A DNA stretch of 64,000 nt from Nocardia brasiliensis (GCF_011801125.1 NZ_CP046171.1:7626001-7690000); one strand, 5' to 3'. Positions 23,144-32,372 are shown, counted from the first letter of the stretch. Notes: a model not told the origin generated them from the letters alone. Numbers and translations are program-made.

Positions 23144-24466
23144 CTACCGCTCGATGATGGCGACGACGCCCTGGCCGCCCGCGGCACAGATGGAGATCAG
23201 CGCGCGGCCGGAGCCCTTCTCCGCCAGCATCTTCGCGGTCGAGGCGACGATGCGGCCGCCGGTCGCGGCGAACGGGTGCCCCGCCGCCAGCGACGAACCG
23301 TTGACGTTGAGCTTGCCGCGGTCGATCGAGCCGAGCGCGCCGTCGAGGCCGAGCCGCTCCTTGCAGTAGGCGTCGGACTCCCACGCCGCCAGCGTCGCCA
23401 GCACCACCGAGGCGAACGCCTCGTGGATCTCGTAGTAGTCGAAGTCCTGCAGCGTCAGGCCGTTACGGGCGAGCAGGCGCGGCACCGCGTAGGTGGGCGC
23501 CATCAGCAGGCCGTCGGGGCCGTGGATGTAGTCGACCGCCGCGACCTCGCTGTCCACCAGGTGCGCGAGCACCGGCAGCTTGCGCTCGGCGGCCCACTCC
23601 TCGGTGGAGAGCAGCACGGCCGAGGCACCGTCGGTGAGCGGGGTGGAGTTGCCCGCGGTCATGGTGGCGTCGCCCGCCTTGACGCCGAACACCGGCTTGA
23701 GCGTGGCGAGCTTCTCGATGGTAGAGCCGGGACGCAGGTTGTCGTCACGGGTCAGGCCGAGGAACGGGGTGACCAGGTCGTCGAAGAAACCGCGGTCGTA
23801 GGCGGCCGCCATGTTCTTGTGCGACAGGTAGGCCAGTTCGTCCTGCGCCTCGCGCGCGATGCCGAACTCCTTGGCGGTGATGGCGGCGTGCTCACCCATG
23901 GACAGCCCGGTGCGCGGCTCGGCGTTGCGCGGGATCTCGATGCCGAGCATGCTCGGACGCAACTGGCCGACCAGCTTGAGCCGATCCTTGTTGGACTTGG
24001 CGCGGTTGGCGTCGAGCATCCACTCGCGCATGCCCTCGCTGACCCCGATGGGCGCGTCCGAGGTGGTGTCGGTGCCGCCGCCGATGCCCGCCTCGATCCG
24101 GCCCGCGGCGATCGCGTCGCCGACGGTGACCACCGCCTGCAGGCCGGTGCCGCAGGCGAGCTGCAGGTCGTGGGCCGGGGTGTAGGGGCTCAGCGTGCTG
24201 CCGAGCACGCTCTCGCGGATCATGCCGTGCTCGCCGACGCGCTTGAGTACGGCACCGCCGACGACCATGCCGAGCCGCTCGCCCTGCAGGCCGAAGCGGC
24301 TGACCAGGCCGTTCAGCGCGGCGGTGAACATGTCCTGGTTGGACGCGTGGGCATAGGCCTTGTCGGAGCGAGCGAACGGAATCCGGTTGCCGCCCACGAT
24401 CGCGACCGGGCGGGCGGTCTTACCGGTCTTGGCGGTGCTCTTCGCCGAACGGGATTTGGTTGTCAC
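23144..24466 (-). CDS. fadA2: Acetyl-CoA acyltransferase (thiolase) FadA2
   Basis: The protein has 440 residues from GTG 24466 (V-TTKSRSAKSTAKTGK). It is a classical thiolase: nucleophile in DLQLACGTGLQAVV (Cys), GLSMGEHAAITAKEFGI, the active-site EIHEAFA, NVNGSSLAAGHPFAATGGR (His), and the C-terminal CAAGGQG (second Cys). It cleaves 3-ketoacyl-CoA with CoA in the last beta-oxidation step. Length and motifs match M. tuberculosis FadA2, which is likewise divergent from fabG4. A TTAC-N6-GTAA palindrome lies about 95 bp upstream. Confidence 0.93.
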   Translation of the reverse strand: MTTKSRSAKSTAKTGKTARPVAIVGGNRIPFARSDKAYAHASNQDMFTAALNGLVSRFGLQGERLGMVVGGAVLKRVGEHGMIRESVLGSTLSPYTPAHDLQLACGTGLQAVVTVGDAIAAGRIEAGIGGGTDTTSDAPIGVSEGMREWMLDANRAKSNKDRLKLVGQLRPSMLGIEIPRNAEPRTGLSMGEHAAITAKEFGIAREAQDELAYLSHKNMAAAYDRGFFDDLVTPFLGLTRDDNLRPGSTIEKLATLKPVFGVKAGDATMTAGNSTPLTDGASAVLLSTEEWAAERKLPVLAHLVDSEVAAVDYIHGPDGLLMAPTYAVPRLLARNGLTLQDFDYYEIHEAFASVVLATLAAWESDAYCKERLGLDGALGSIDRGKLNVNGSSLAAGHPFAATGGRIVASTAKMLAEKGSGRALISICAAGGQGVVAIIER

Positions 24467-24559
24467 TCGAGTCTCCAGGTCTCGTTGGGGATGTCCGGCG
24501 CTTCGGAGTCCGCGTGGAAGTCTCCACAGATCGGCGCCCCGTCGCGATTGGTTTACATT

Positions 24560-24581
24560 AAACTTACTCTGGAGTAAGTTT
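24560..24581. promoter_or_regulatory. Perfect 22-bp operator-like palindrome between fadA2 and fabG4
   Basis: The arm AAACTTACTC and its exact complement flank TG. It contains the TTAC-N6-GTAA core (24564-24577) also found upstream of fadE5 and of the TetR gene at 28340. Its position between the divergent fadA2 and fabG4-htdX genes would let one repressor control both. The surrounding 24550-24585 is AT-rich and probably contains the promoters. Confidence 0.75.
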
Positions 24582-24748
24582 GTTGTCGACACCGTACCCC
24601 CGCAAATGTGCGTGAGCAGAGCGAATGCCGGGGGAACCGGCAGACCCGAGTACAGCATCGCGGCGTGAGCGACAGTCCCGGAGGCGGTAGCTTGCGTAAC
24701 GGCACCGGGACCGTGCACGCCGCCGACCACACAGAAAAGGTAGGAACA

Positions 24749-26107
24749 GTGGCAGCCAGCAAGAGCAAGGGTGCGCCCAACCTCTATGGATCGTTCGTAC
24801 ACTCCTCCCCGGGTCAGTTCCTGGCGAGCAAGCTCGGGCTGCCGCAGCCGGAGAACCTGCGTCGCTACAAGGCAGGCGAGCCAGCGCTGCCGGGTCCGGT
24901 GCTGCTCGGCGGTAAGGGCCGGGTCGCCGAGCCGCTGCGCACCCTGCTGACCGACTACACCTTCGCCGATTCGGCGAGCGCGGGCACCAAGTACGGCGCG
25001 CTGGTCTTCGACGCGACGGGCATCGGCTCGATCGAGGACCTCTCCCAGCTGTTCGAGTTCTTCCAGCCCGCCATGCGCAGCATCGCGGCGTCGGGCCGCA
25101 TCGTGGTCATCGGCACCACGCCGGAGCTGGCCGCGTCGGTGGACGAGCAGATCGCGCAGCGTGCGCTCGAGGGCTTCACCCGCTCGGTGGCCAAGGAACT
25201 GCTGCGCGGTGCCACCGCACAGCTGGTCTACCTGCACCCCGAGGCGTCGACCGCCGCCACCGGCCTGGAGTCGACCCTGCGCTTCCTGCTCTCGGCCAAG
25301 TCGGCGTTCGTCGACGGCCAGGTGATCCAGGTCGGCAAGGACGACGCCACCGCCCCCGCCAGCTGGGATCGCCCGCTCGACGGCAAGGTCGCCGTGGTCA
25401 CCGGCGCCGCGCGCGGTATCGGCGCGACCATCGCCGAGGTCTTCGCGCGCGACGGCGCGACCGTGATCGTCGCCGACATCCCGGCCGCCGGTGAGGCGCT
25501 CTCGCAGACCGCGAACAAGGTCGGCGGCACCGCGCTCGCGCTCGATGTCACCGCGCCCGACGCCGCGGAGAAGCTGGCCGAGTTCGCCACCGAGCGTTTC
25601 GGCGGCATCGACATCGTGGTGCACAACGCGGGCATCACCAGGGACAAGCTGCTCGCCAACATGGACGAGGGCCGCTGGAACTCGGTGCTGAACGTGAACC
25701 TCGCCGCGCCGCACCGGATCACCGAGGGCCTGGTGGCGCGCGGTGCGCTGAAGGACGGCGGCCGCGTGATCGACGTGTCCTCCATCGCGGGCATCGCGGG
25801 CAACCGCGGCCAGACCAACTACGGCGCGTCCAAGGCCGGTGTCATCGGCATGGTCAACGCCGAGGCGCCGAAGCTGGCCGAGAAGGGCATCACCATCAAC
25901 GCCGTCGCGCCCGGCTTCATCGAGACCGCGATGACCGCCGCCATCCCGCTGACCACCCGCGAGGCGGGCCGGCTGATGAGCTCGCTGCTGCAGGGCGGCC
26001 AGACCGTAGACGTCGCCGAGACCATCGCCTACTTCGCCAGCCCGGCGTCGAACGCGGTGACCGGCAACATCGTTCGGGTCTGCGGGCAGAGCCTGATCGG
26101 AGCATGA
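24749..26107 (+). CDS. fabG4: 3-oxoacyl-reductase FabG4 (two-domain SDR)
   Basis: The protein has 452 residues from GTG 24749, after AGGAACA. The N-terminal 200 residues are a degenerate Rossmann domain ([39 protein letters not shown]). The C-terminal domain is an active [53 protein letters not shown] (Ser, Tyr, Lys) and [14 protein letters not shown]. This architecture defines high-molecular-weight FabG4, an NADH-dependent 3-ketoacyl-CoA reductase. Its stop overlaps the htdX start (ATGATGA), so the two are coupled for reduction and dehydration of long 3-ketoacyl chains. Confidence 0.93.
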   Translation: MAASKSKGAPNLYGSFVHSSPGQFLASKLGLPQPENLRRYKAGEPALPGPVLLGGKGRVAEPLRTLLTDYTFADSASAGTKYGALVFDATGIGSIEDLSQLFEFFQPAMRSIAASGRIVVIGTTPELAASVDEQIAQRALEGFTRSVAKELLRGATAQLVYLHPEASTAATGLESTLRFLLSAKSAFVDGQVIQVGKDDATAPASWDRPLDGKVAVVTGAARGIGATIAEVFARDGATVIVADIPAAGEALSQTANKVGGTALALDVTAPDAAEKLAEFATERFGGIDIVVHNAGITRDKLLANMDEGRWNSVLNVNLAAPHRITEGLVARGALKDGGRVIDVSSIAGIAGNRGQTNYGASKAGVIGMVNAEAPKLAEKGITINAVAPGFIETAMTAAIPLTTREAGRLMSSLLQGGQTVDVAETIAYFASPASNAVTGNIVRVCGQSLIGA

Positions 26108-26973
26108 TGACCCAGATGATCACGCTGACGGAACCACCCAAGAACGGCCCGCTCTACCTCAAGGCCGCGCTTGGCGCGGTGCCGCTGCCGCTGGTCTCGG
26201 CGCGCAAATCGACACTGCCGGATCGGGCGATCCAGCTCGACGGGCTGCAGGTGGATCCCGATCACCTGGCCGCCTACTGCCGGGCGACCGGGCTGCGGTT
26301 CAGCGACGCACTGCCGCTGACCTACCCGTTCATCCTCACCTTCCCGATCGTGATGCAGCTGGTGGTGCAGCGCGACTTCCCGTTCGTCGCGGTGGGCGCG
26401 GTGCACGCGGAGAACCTCATCGAGCGCACCCGCGACATCTCGGTGAGCGAGCCGCTGGACATCAAGTCCCACATCGAGAATCTGCGCGAGCACCCGAAGG
26501 GGCTGCTGGTCGACGCGATCAGTGAGATCAGCGTCGGCCGGGAACTGGTCTGGCGCCAGGTCACCACCTTCCTGCACCAGCAGCGCACCTCGCTCTCGGG
26601 TGGGCCGAAGCCAGAACCCAAGCCGGAAGAGGCGGCCCCGCCGACGCAGCGCGTCTGGAAGATCGATCAGAAGACGATCACCCAGTACGCCGCCGCGTCG
26701 GGCGACCACAACCCGATCCATGTGTCGAAGCTGGGCGCCAAGGCGCTCGGGTTCGCGCGGCCGATCGCGCACGGCATGTGGTCGGCGGCGCACATCCTCG
26801 GCGAGATCGAGGGCCGGGTGCCGTCGAAGGCCACCTACGCGGTGAAGTTCGGCAAGCCGATCCTGTTGCCCGCCAAGGTCAATGTGTACACCGACCAGGT
26901 CGAAGGCGGCTGGGATCTCGCGCTGCGCAACCCGAAGAAGGGGTACCCGCACCTCACCGCGACCCTGCGCTGA
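26104..26973 (+). CDS. htdX: 3-hydroxyacyl-thioester dehydratase HtdX (MaoC-like)
   Basis: The protein has 289 residues in a double hot-dog layout. The N-terminal half (residues 40-160) lacks the catalytic motif. The C-terminal half has [21 protein letters not shown] and [14 protein letters not shown], the R-specific hydratase-2 motif with Asp and His. The two halves are joined by a Pro/Glu linker ([16 protein letters not shown]). It dehydrates 3-hydroxyacyl thioesters. The start overlaps the fabG4 stop. Length and neighbours match M. tuberculosis HtdX. A terminator follows. Confidence 0.92.
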   Translation: MMTQMITLTEPPKNGPLYLKAALGAVPLPLVSARKSTLPDRAIQLDGLQVDPDHLAAYCRATGLRFSDALPLTYPFILTFPIVMQLVVQRDFPFVAVGAVHAENLIERTRDISVSEPLDIKSHIENLREHPKGLLVDAISEISVGRELVWRQVTTFLHQQRTSLSGGPKPEPKPEEAAPPTQRVWKIDQKTITQYAAASGDHNPIHVSKLGAKALGFARPIAHGMWSAAHILGEIEGRVPSKATYAVKFGKPILLPAKVNVYTDQVEGGWDLALRNPKKGYPHLTATLR

Positions 26974-26987
26974 GACACGAAACCCAC

Positions 26988-27019
26988 TGAGCCGCATCCC
27001 TTTCGAGGGGTGCGGCTCA
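26988..27019. terminator. Hairpin terminator between htdX and the DUF5685 gene
   Basis: TGAGCCGCATCCC pairs with GGGGTGCGGCTCA (one wobble pair) around a TTTCGA loop, 14 bp after htdX. The convergent DUF5685 gene ends at 27067, so it may serve both sides. Confidence 0.8.
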
Positions 27020-27066
27020 GTTCGTTTCCGCGCGGCTACGCGGCGGGCGCCGTGCCGCGGGGGTGC

Positions 27067-28215
27067 TCAGCAATCACAACCGCAGCAGTCGCAGTCGCAG
27101 CAATCACAACCGCCGCAGTCACAGCCACCGCAGTCACAGTTCTTGATCCAGGCGTCTTTTCGTTCGCCGGTGCACGGCTGGGTGTGGTCGGCGCAGCACG
27201 CGTAGCCGGTGCAGTAGGCACCGAGGATCAGGGCGAGCGACTCACCGACGCCGGGACGCCTTGTCGGCTTCTGATAGCCGCTGCGCTGGGCACGCGGCGC
27301 GTCCTCGGCGCTGACGCCGCAGCTGTGCGCGACCGCCGCGCCGACACCGCGCGTGAGCTTGCGCAGCACCGAGGTCAACGGGTCGAGCAGCATCCAGCGC
27401 ACGGTCGGCACCTGGTCGAGCTCGGCGTCGGCGACCGCGTCGCGCAGCCGCGCATCCGATTCCCGGAGCAGCTCGTAGGCCTGCGGCATGGTGGTGCCGG
27501 TCGCCGCGAGCGGATTGAACCGGCCGCGCGCCAGGTCGCGTTCGTAGTCCTGCACCGCGTCGGCCAGGTGCGCGATCCGGCCGAACTGCCGGCCTGCCGC
27601 GCGCAGCGCGTCAACGTTCTCCGGGCGCTCGGCCAAAACCGCTGTGTGCGCGAAGAATTCGGAGGCGCAGAGCTGGGTGGGCAGGGTAAGCGCGGCCAGC
27701 GCGTCCGTCCGGTCGACGGCCGCCAGCTGCTGCGCCGCCCGCTCCAGCCGCGCCTGTTCGCCGAGCGCGGCGAGCAGCGGATCCACATCCAGGCCGATCC
27801 GGCGGGCGCTCGCCCGTGCCTGCCCGGCCCAGCGGGCCGAGGTCCGCGCCAGCGGGGCGCGGGCCAGTGCGGCGGCATCACCGTCGTCCACGTGGTCCCG
27901 AATCTTGGCCGAGGCCAGCAGCAGTGACGCCGTGCTCGCCAGGCGTACACCGGGCGAATCCGCTGCCGCGACGGACGCGCGCCGCATGCCGCGCAGCGCA
28001 CACCGCCCGGCCTCGGTGCGCCGCTGCGGGCCGCCCGCCTGCGCCTCGGTGAGCACGCTCAGCACGATCGCGTCCACATTGGTTGTGGCACGGGCCAATT
28101 GGCCGTGCTCGTCGCGCAGCCCCAGACACAGCCCGCACAGGTGGCTGCGCCACTGCGCCGCGTCGATGCCGTACTTTGCCGCCCCGTGCGCACACGGCCT
28201 GAGCAACCCGAACAA
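27067..28215 (-). CDS. DUF5685 family protein with a Cys-Asp metal-binding-like tail
   Basis: I start at TTG 28215 (LFGLLRPCAHGAAKYGIDA), the family's usual beginning, giving 382 residues; longer in-frame starts exist. Family features are the N-terminal HLCGLCLGLRDEHG with a CxxC, a helical middle (FGRIAHLADAVQDYERDLAR) and YCTGYACCADH near the end. The last 22 residues hold 12 Cys and 6 Asp in CDCGGCDCGGCD- and CCDCDCCGCDC-type runs, far more than a normal CxxC site. That suggests binding of several metal ions. The function of DUF5685 is unknown. The gene is convergent with htdX. Confidence 0.82.
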   Translation of the reverse strand: MFGLLRPCAHGAAKYGIDAAQWRSHLCGLCLGLRDEHGQLARATTNVDAIVLSVLTEAQAGGPQRRTEAGRCALRGMRRASVAAADSPGVRLASTASLLLASAKIRDHVDDGDAAALARAPLARTSARWAGQARASARRIGLDVDPLLAALGEQARLERAAQQLAAVDRTDALAALTLPTQLCASEFFAHTAVLAERPENVDALRAAGRQFGRIAHLADAVQDYERDLARGRFNPLAATGTTMPQAYELLRESDARLRDAVADAELDQVPTVRWMLLDPLTSVLRKLTRGVGAAVAHSCGVSAEDAPRAQRSGYQKPTRRPGVGESLALILGAYCTGYACCADHTQPCTGERKDAWIKNCDCGGCDCGGCDCCDCDCCGCDC

Positions 28216-28340
28216 CTTCCCGCCCCTTTTCCCCGGCTCGTTCGTCGAAACCGGTCTCCGCGTGGTGATCCCCCGAACTCTGACAGGCCGTGCGCACCGC
28301 GGCAACCGCTACCGCACGGTTACCCACCAGCGTGGTGGCG

Positions 28341-28940
28341 CTACTCCGTCTTCTTGCGCCCGGCCAGACCACGCCAGGCGAGATCGTCGAGCAGGTCGAC
28401 GGCCTCGCTGACCTCGATCCGCCCGCTGGCCACCCGATCGGCGATGGCCTCGCCCGCGCCGATCACCGCGACCGCGACGACGTCGAAGTTGGTGCCGGGC
28501 TCGGGGTGCTTGGCGCTGGACTCGAGCAGTTTGGCGGTCAGTTCGATGAACCGTTCCCGCGCGTTCTCGATCTCCGAGGCGAAGGCTTGCTGACCGATGG
28601 CCTGCCGGTAGAGCACCTGCCACGAGCGCCGGTTGCGGTCGACGTAGCCAAGGAAACCCTCCAGCGCGACCCGCACCTGTTCGTGCGGGGACAGCTGCGG
28701 GTTGCCCGCGGGAACCACCGATTCGATGAACCGCATGCCCTCGCGCTGGATGCAGGCGCGGAAGAGTTCGTCCTTGGAGCCGTAGTACAGATACAGCATC
28801 GGTTTCGAGATCTTCGCCTCGGCGGCAATGGCATCCATCGACGTATCGTGGAAGCCTTTCCGCGAGAACACCTCGACCGCGGCGTCGAGCATCTGCTGCT
28901 CACGAACCGCCCGAGGAAGTCGCTTCGTTCCGCCCGCCAT
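28341..28940 (-). CDS. TetR-family regulator, probable controller of the fadE5/fadA2/fabG4 genes
   Basis: The protein has 199 residues from ATG 28940 (MAGGTKRLPRAVREQQMLDA), chosen because AGGAGAG lies just upstream. The TetR helix-turn-helix reads DAAVEVFSRKGFHDTSMDA, IAAEAKISKPMLYLYYGSK. The ligand domain reads GFLGYVDRNRRSWQVLYRQ. It sits where M. tuberculosis has Rv0238 (recalled), between lpqI and the fabG4 genes. A TTAC-N6-GTAA site 32 bp before its start, matching sites at fadA2/fabG4 and fadE5, suggests autoregulation and control of those genes. The ligand, perhaps an acyl-CoA, is inferred. Confidence 0.88.
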   Translation of the reverse strand: MAGGTKRLPRAVREQQMLDAAVEVFSRKGFHDTSMDAIAAEAKISKPMLYLYYGSKDELFRACIQREGMRFIESVVPAGNPQLSPHEQVRVALEGFLGYVDRNRRSWQVLYRQAIGQQAFASEIENARERFIELTAKLLESSAKHPEPGTNFDVVAVAVIGAGEAIADRVASGRIEVSEAVDLLDDLAWRGLAGRKKTE

Positions 28941-28971
28941 CCGCTCTCCTACCACAGGTGAATCTCATATA

Positions 28972-28985
28972 TTACTCCAAGGTAA
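28972..28985. promoter_or_regulatory. TTAC-N6-GTAA operator candidate upstream of tetR
   Basis: The 14-bp core TTACTCCAAGGTAA lies 32 bp before the TetR start codon in AT-rich sequence, overlapping the likely promoter. It shares TTACTC with the fadA2/fabG4 palindrome. This is where an autoregulatory operator would be expected. Confidence 0.6.
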
Positions 28986-29038
28986 GTTCCGCGGGTCGGA
29001 TTTGCTCTCCAGTCGCGGAACCAATACCTCCGCGCGCC

Positions 29039-30190
29039 TCAGCAGCGCGGTAACGCGCCCTTGAACGCCGCCATCCGCAACACCGAGGCGTCGACCTGCG
29101 CGACGGGCAGCCGTCCCGCCGTCACGGCCGCCTCGAGGTGGTCGAGCACCGCCGAGACCGCGTCCGTACTTATCCACAGGGCGTTGTCGGCCCCGGCGAC
29201 CAGCGCGGCCTCCACCGCGGCTTCGATGGACAGCCGATCGGTGATCGCGGCCATGCCGCTCAGGTCGTCGGTGAAGATCGGGCCGTTGAACGGCGCGGCA
29301 CCGTAGCCGGTGCCCTCCCGCAGCAGCCGCATCGCCTCCGGGCTGATGCTGGCCGGCACGTCCGGCGTGGTGAGGCCCGGCACGTCCAGGTGGCCGACCA
29401 TCACCCCGGCACCGGAGCCGACGAGGTCCCGGTACGGGACGAGATCGACGGTGCGCAGGCGCTCCAGCGGCGGCGTGCGGACCGCGCCGCGATGCGAGTC
29501 GCCCGAGCCGGAGCCGTGGCCGGGGAAGTGCTTCATGACCGTGCCGACCCCGACCTCGCGCATGGCGCGGATGTAGGCATCGGCGTAGCGGGTGACCACG
29601 GCGGGGTCGTCGGAGAAGGAGCGGTCGCCGATGACCGAGTCGTCGGGTTGCGCGCTCACATCCACATCGGGGGCGAAATTCACCGTGATGCCGATGTCCT
29701 TCAGCGCACGGCCCCTGGTCAACGTCGCTTCGTAGAACTGCTCGGGTGTGCTGCTCTGCGCCGTGGTCCTGGCCGAGGGCGCGGGGCCGATCAGATACCG
29801 GACGCGCGAGACACGTCCGCCCTCTTCGTCGATGGTGACCATCAGCGGCGCCTTGGCGGCCTGCTTGACCTGCTCGATCTGCCCGGCGCCGAGCAGCGAA
29901 GGATCGGTCCAGCCGCCGATGAAGATGCCGCCGACCTGCTCGGACCGCACCACATCCATCGCGTCGGCGCGGCCGGTGACACCGACGGTCAGCAGTTGCG
30001 CCAGCTTCTGCCGCAGCGTGAACTGCGCGAGGTAGCCCGCGGCGCAATCGGGCTTCGGGGTCGAACTCGGCTGGGCGACGGTCGCGGGAGTGCTCCCGGT
30101 CGCAGGCGTCGGGTTGCCGTCGCCTCCGCTCGAGCAGGCCGACGCGACGGCGGCCAGCACCACGAACACGAGCAGGGGCGTCTTCCGCAT
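29039..30190 (-). CDS. lpqI: LpqI-like lipoprotein, glycoside hydrolase family 3 (beta-N-acetylglucosaminidase type)
   Basis: The protein has 383 residues from ATG 30190 (MRKTPLLVFVVLAAVASAC). The lipobox VASAC marks a lipoprotein, followed by a Ser/Thr/Pro linker. The catalytic domain is GH3 of the NagZ group: QVGGIFIGGWTDPS, VTIDEEGGRVSRV, VMKHFPGHGSGSGDSH (the NagZ His-loop) and IFTDDLSGMAAI (nucleophile Asp). It should release N-acetylglucosamine from peptidoglycan-derived muropeptides outside the membrane. Position next to a TetR gene matches M. tuberculosis lpqI. Confidence 0.88.
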   Translation of the reverse strand: MRKTPLLVFVVLAAVASACSSGGDGNPTPATGSTPATVAQPSSTPKPDCAAGYLAQFTLRQKLAQLLTVGVTGRADAMDVVRSEQVGGIFIGGWTDPSLLGAGQIEQVKQAAKAPLMVTIDEEGGRVSRVRYLIGPAPSARTTAQSSTPEQFYEATLTRGRALKDIGITVNFAPDVDVSAQPDDSVIGDRSFSDDPAVVTRYADAYIRAMREVGVGTVMKHFPGHGSGSGDSHRGAVRTPPLERLRTVDLVPYRDLVGSGAGVMVGHLDVPGLTTPDVPASISPEAMRLLREGTGYGAAPFNGPIFTDDLSGMAAITDRLSIEAAVEAALVAGADNALWISTDAVSAVLDHLEAAVTAGRLPVAQVDASVLRMAAFKGALPRC

Positions 30191-30350
30191 GACGATCAAC
30201 GGTACTGTTCGCGCGCCGTTGCGGCACGGTCGGGTTGGCTGCCGGACCCTTTCCGAGTGGAAGGTCCGATCCCGCGCGCCAGCAGATGAACCGGCGTTTC
30301 CCACGGTAGCCTTGAGCTATAGCCGGGAGACTCCCCGCAGGAGGTCCATC

Positions 30351-30839
30351 GTGCCGTGCGATCTGATGCTCATTGCCTACGACGGTTCCGAAAACGCCAA
30401 GCGCGCCATCGAATACGCGGGGCGATTCCTCAGCGCGGACAGAGCCGTCGTGCTGACCGCGTGGGAGCCGATGGTGCGCCAGGCCGCCCGCCTGTCCGGA
30501 CTGTCGGGGGTGATGCAGCCCGAATGGGTGCCCGACGAGGAAGTCGAGGACATCGCCTACGTCGACGCGCGCACCATCAACACCGAAGGCGTGCGCCTGG
30601 CCAAGCTCGCCGGGCTCAACGCCGAGGCGCGCACCGCGGAATGCACCACGACCATCTGGAACGCGATCGTCGAGTGCGCCGACGACCTCGATGTGGACAT
30701 CATCGTCGCGGGCACCAGGGGCGCCACCGGCATCCGCGCCCTGATGCACAGCAGCGTGGCCGACGCCGTACTCAAGCACTGCCACCGTCCGGTGCTCATG
30801 GTGCCGCCGGGCAAGGAGCCGGCGAGCAAATCCCGCTGA
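30351..30839 (+). CDS. Universal stress protein (UspA family)
   Basis: The protein has 162 residues from GTG 30351 behind CAGGAGG (V/M-PCDLMLIAYDGSENAKRAI). It has a single Usp domain: LIAYDGSENAKRAIEYA at the N-terminus and IIVAGTRGATGIRALMHSS near the end. The latter matches the ATP-binding G-2x-G-9x-G(S/T) signature with Ser-Ser at the last position. The single domain differs from the tandem Usp proteins common in mycobacteria. It diverges from lpqI. Stress regulation is presumed. Confidence 0.87.
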   Translation: MPCDLMLIAYDGSENAKRAIEYAGRFLSADRAVVLTAWEPMVRQAARLSGLSGVMQPEWVPDEEVEDIAYVDARTINTEGVRLAKLAGLNAEARTAECTTTIWNAIVECADDLDVDIIVAGTRGATGIRALMHSSVADAVLKHCHRPVLMVPPGKEPASKSR

Positions 30840-30959
30840 CCCGCGCCGAGTGCGCAAGTGGCTACGCGCACAGGGGAATCGAACCCGGGCGCGGTGCGGC
30901 CGTGAATGCGGTCACGCGGGCCGTCGCGGCGGTCCGAGCGGGGTTAGGGTCGAGAGACT

Positions 30960-32054
30960 ATGGACGGATTCCTGCTTGCACAGCCCGACGGCGTCGTACG
31001 GGCTTCCGGTAGCCGAATCGCATTCCACGAGCCCGAACGCGCGGTCGCCGCGCTGCGCGCGGGCAGTGCCGATCTGATCGTCGGCGCGTTGCCGTTCGAC
31101 CCGCGCAGGCCCGCCGCGCTGAACGTGCCGGAACGGGCCGAGCACACCGCGGGCCCGTGGCGGCCCGCCGCCGTGCCCGAGCTGCCACCGGTGCAGTTCA
31201 TCACCGAAATCCCCAGTGCCGCAGAACATATCGCGCGGGTGACCAAGCTCGTCGAGCAGCTCGGCGATCCCGCGCAGCCGCTGCGCAAGGTGGTCGCGGC
31301 CCGCTCGATCCTCGCGGAAGCGACCGCGGCGCTGGATCCGGAGGTGGTGGCCGCGCATCTGCTCACGCGGCACCCGCGCGCGAATGTCTTCGCGGTGGAT
31401 CTGAGCGCGGCGGGGCGCACCGGAGCGACCCTGGTCGGCGCGACCCCCGAGGTGTTGATCGAGCGCCGCGGCGCGACCGTCACCCTGCATCCGCTGGCAG
31501 GCACGCTGCCCCGGCTCGCCGATCCAGAGGCCGACGCCGCCCAGGCCCGCGGACTGCTCGACAGCGGCAAGAACCGGGACGAGCACGCGTTCGTCATCGA
31601 CTGGATCCGCGACCGGTTGGGCCCGGTCTGCGCCGAACTGTCCATTCCCGACGGCCCGGAACTGGTCAGCACGCACGAGGTGTGGCACCTCGCCACCCCG
31701 ATCACCGGCAGGCTCCGCGACCCCGCGACCACCGCGCTCGAGCTGGCGCTGCTGCTGCACCCCACCCCGGCGCTCTGCGGCACCCCGACCGAGCTGGCGC
31801 TGGAGACCATCGCCGCGAGCGAGGAGGACCGTGGTTTCTACGGGGGCGCGGTCGGCTGGTGCGACGCGAACGGCGACGGTTCCTGGGTGGTCGCGATCCG
31901 CTGCGCGGAACTGTCCGCCGACGGACGCACCGTGCACGCCTACGCGGGCGGCGGCATCGTCGCCGCCTCGGACCCCAAGTCCGAACTCGACGAGACCACC
32001 GCCAAGCTGCGCACCCTGCTCGGCAGCCTGCACTGCGCGATCCCCGCGCACTGA
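30960..32054 (+). CDS. entC: Isochorismate synthase
   Basis: The protein has 364 residues of the chorismate-utilising enzyme family. Signatures are RKVVAARSILAEATAAL, PLAGTLPRLADPEADA, VSTHEVWHLATPITGRL, HPTPALCGTPTELAL and GGAVGWCDANGDGSWVVAIR, which give the Mg2+ and chorismate site. The pattern fits EntC/DhbC/MenF isochorismate synthases rather than anthranilate synthases. Its product could feed salicylate for mycobactin/nocobactin-type siderophores or menaquinone; no partner gene is present to decide. TAGGGT 10 bases before the ATG suggests a leaderless mRNA. No iron box was seen. Confidence 0.88.
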   Translation: MDGFLLAQPDGVVRASGSRIAFHEPERAVAALRAGSADLIVGALPFDPRRPAALNVPERAEHTAGPWRPAAVPELPPVQFITEIPSAAEHIARVTKLVEQLGDPAQPLRKVVAARSILAEATAALDPEVVAAHLLTRHPRANVFAVDLSAAGRTGATLVGATPEVLIERRGATVTLHPLAGTLPRLADPEADAAQARGLLDSGKNRDEHAFVIDWIRDRLGPVCAELSIPDGPELVSTHEVWHLATPITGRLRDPATTALELALLLHPTPALCGTPTELALETIAASEEDRGFYGGAVGWCDANGDGSWVVAIRCAELSADGRTVHAYAGGGIVAASDPKSELDETTAKLRTLLGSLHCAIPAH

Positions 32055-32201
32055 CCTCGGGTACCCGAGCCGGACGCCGCGGACCGCGCGGCGATACCCG
32101 TCGACTATCACCGGGAATCGGCGGGCTGAACGCACCGAATCCGGGGGCGGGCTGCTAGGTTGACCGGGAATGTGCCTGCATCGATGTATTGGAGTGCCGC
32201 A

Positions 32202-32372
32202 ATGAAGTTTGCTGTTCCTGGTGTTGCGAGTGCTGTCGGCGGCGCCCTGCTCGGCGTGATCGCGGTGCTCCTCGTGACCGTTGCGGTGCAGCAGAACACA
32301 CGTCCGGACATCGACCGCAGCGGCGACAAGGACTCCTCGCTGCTGAACAACGTCGAGTACGGCAGTCGCTGA
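32202..32372 (+). CDS. DUF2613 small membrane/secreted protein
   Basis: The protein has 56 residues (MKFAVPGVASAVGGALLGVI), with one hydrophobic helix followed by a polar tail ending LLNNVEYGSR. This matches DUF2613, the family of Rv0236A, which lies beside aftD in mycobacteria (recalled). Its TGA overlaps the next reading frame, so it is co-transcribed and perhaps translationally coupled with aftD. GGAG lies 9 bases before the ATG. The function is unknown; a small AftD partner is conceivable. Confidence 0.85.
   Translation: MKFAVPGVASAVGGALLGVIAVLLVTVAVQQNTRPDIDRSGDKDSSLLNNVEYGSR

Noticed and set aside
14157..27019. GC-rich hairpins as mobile repeats or CRISPR units
   Set aside because: They are single-copy, placed at gene ends, several with T-tracts; they behave as terminators and no spaced repeat array exists.
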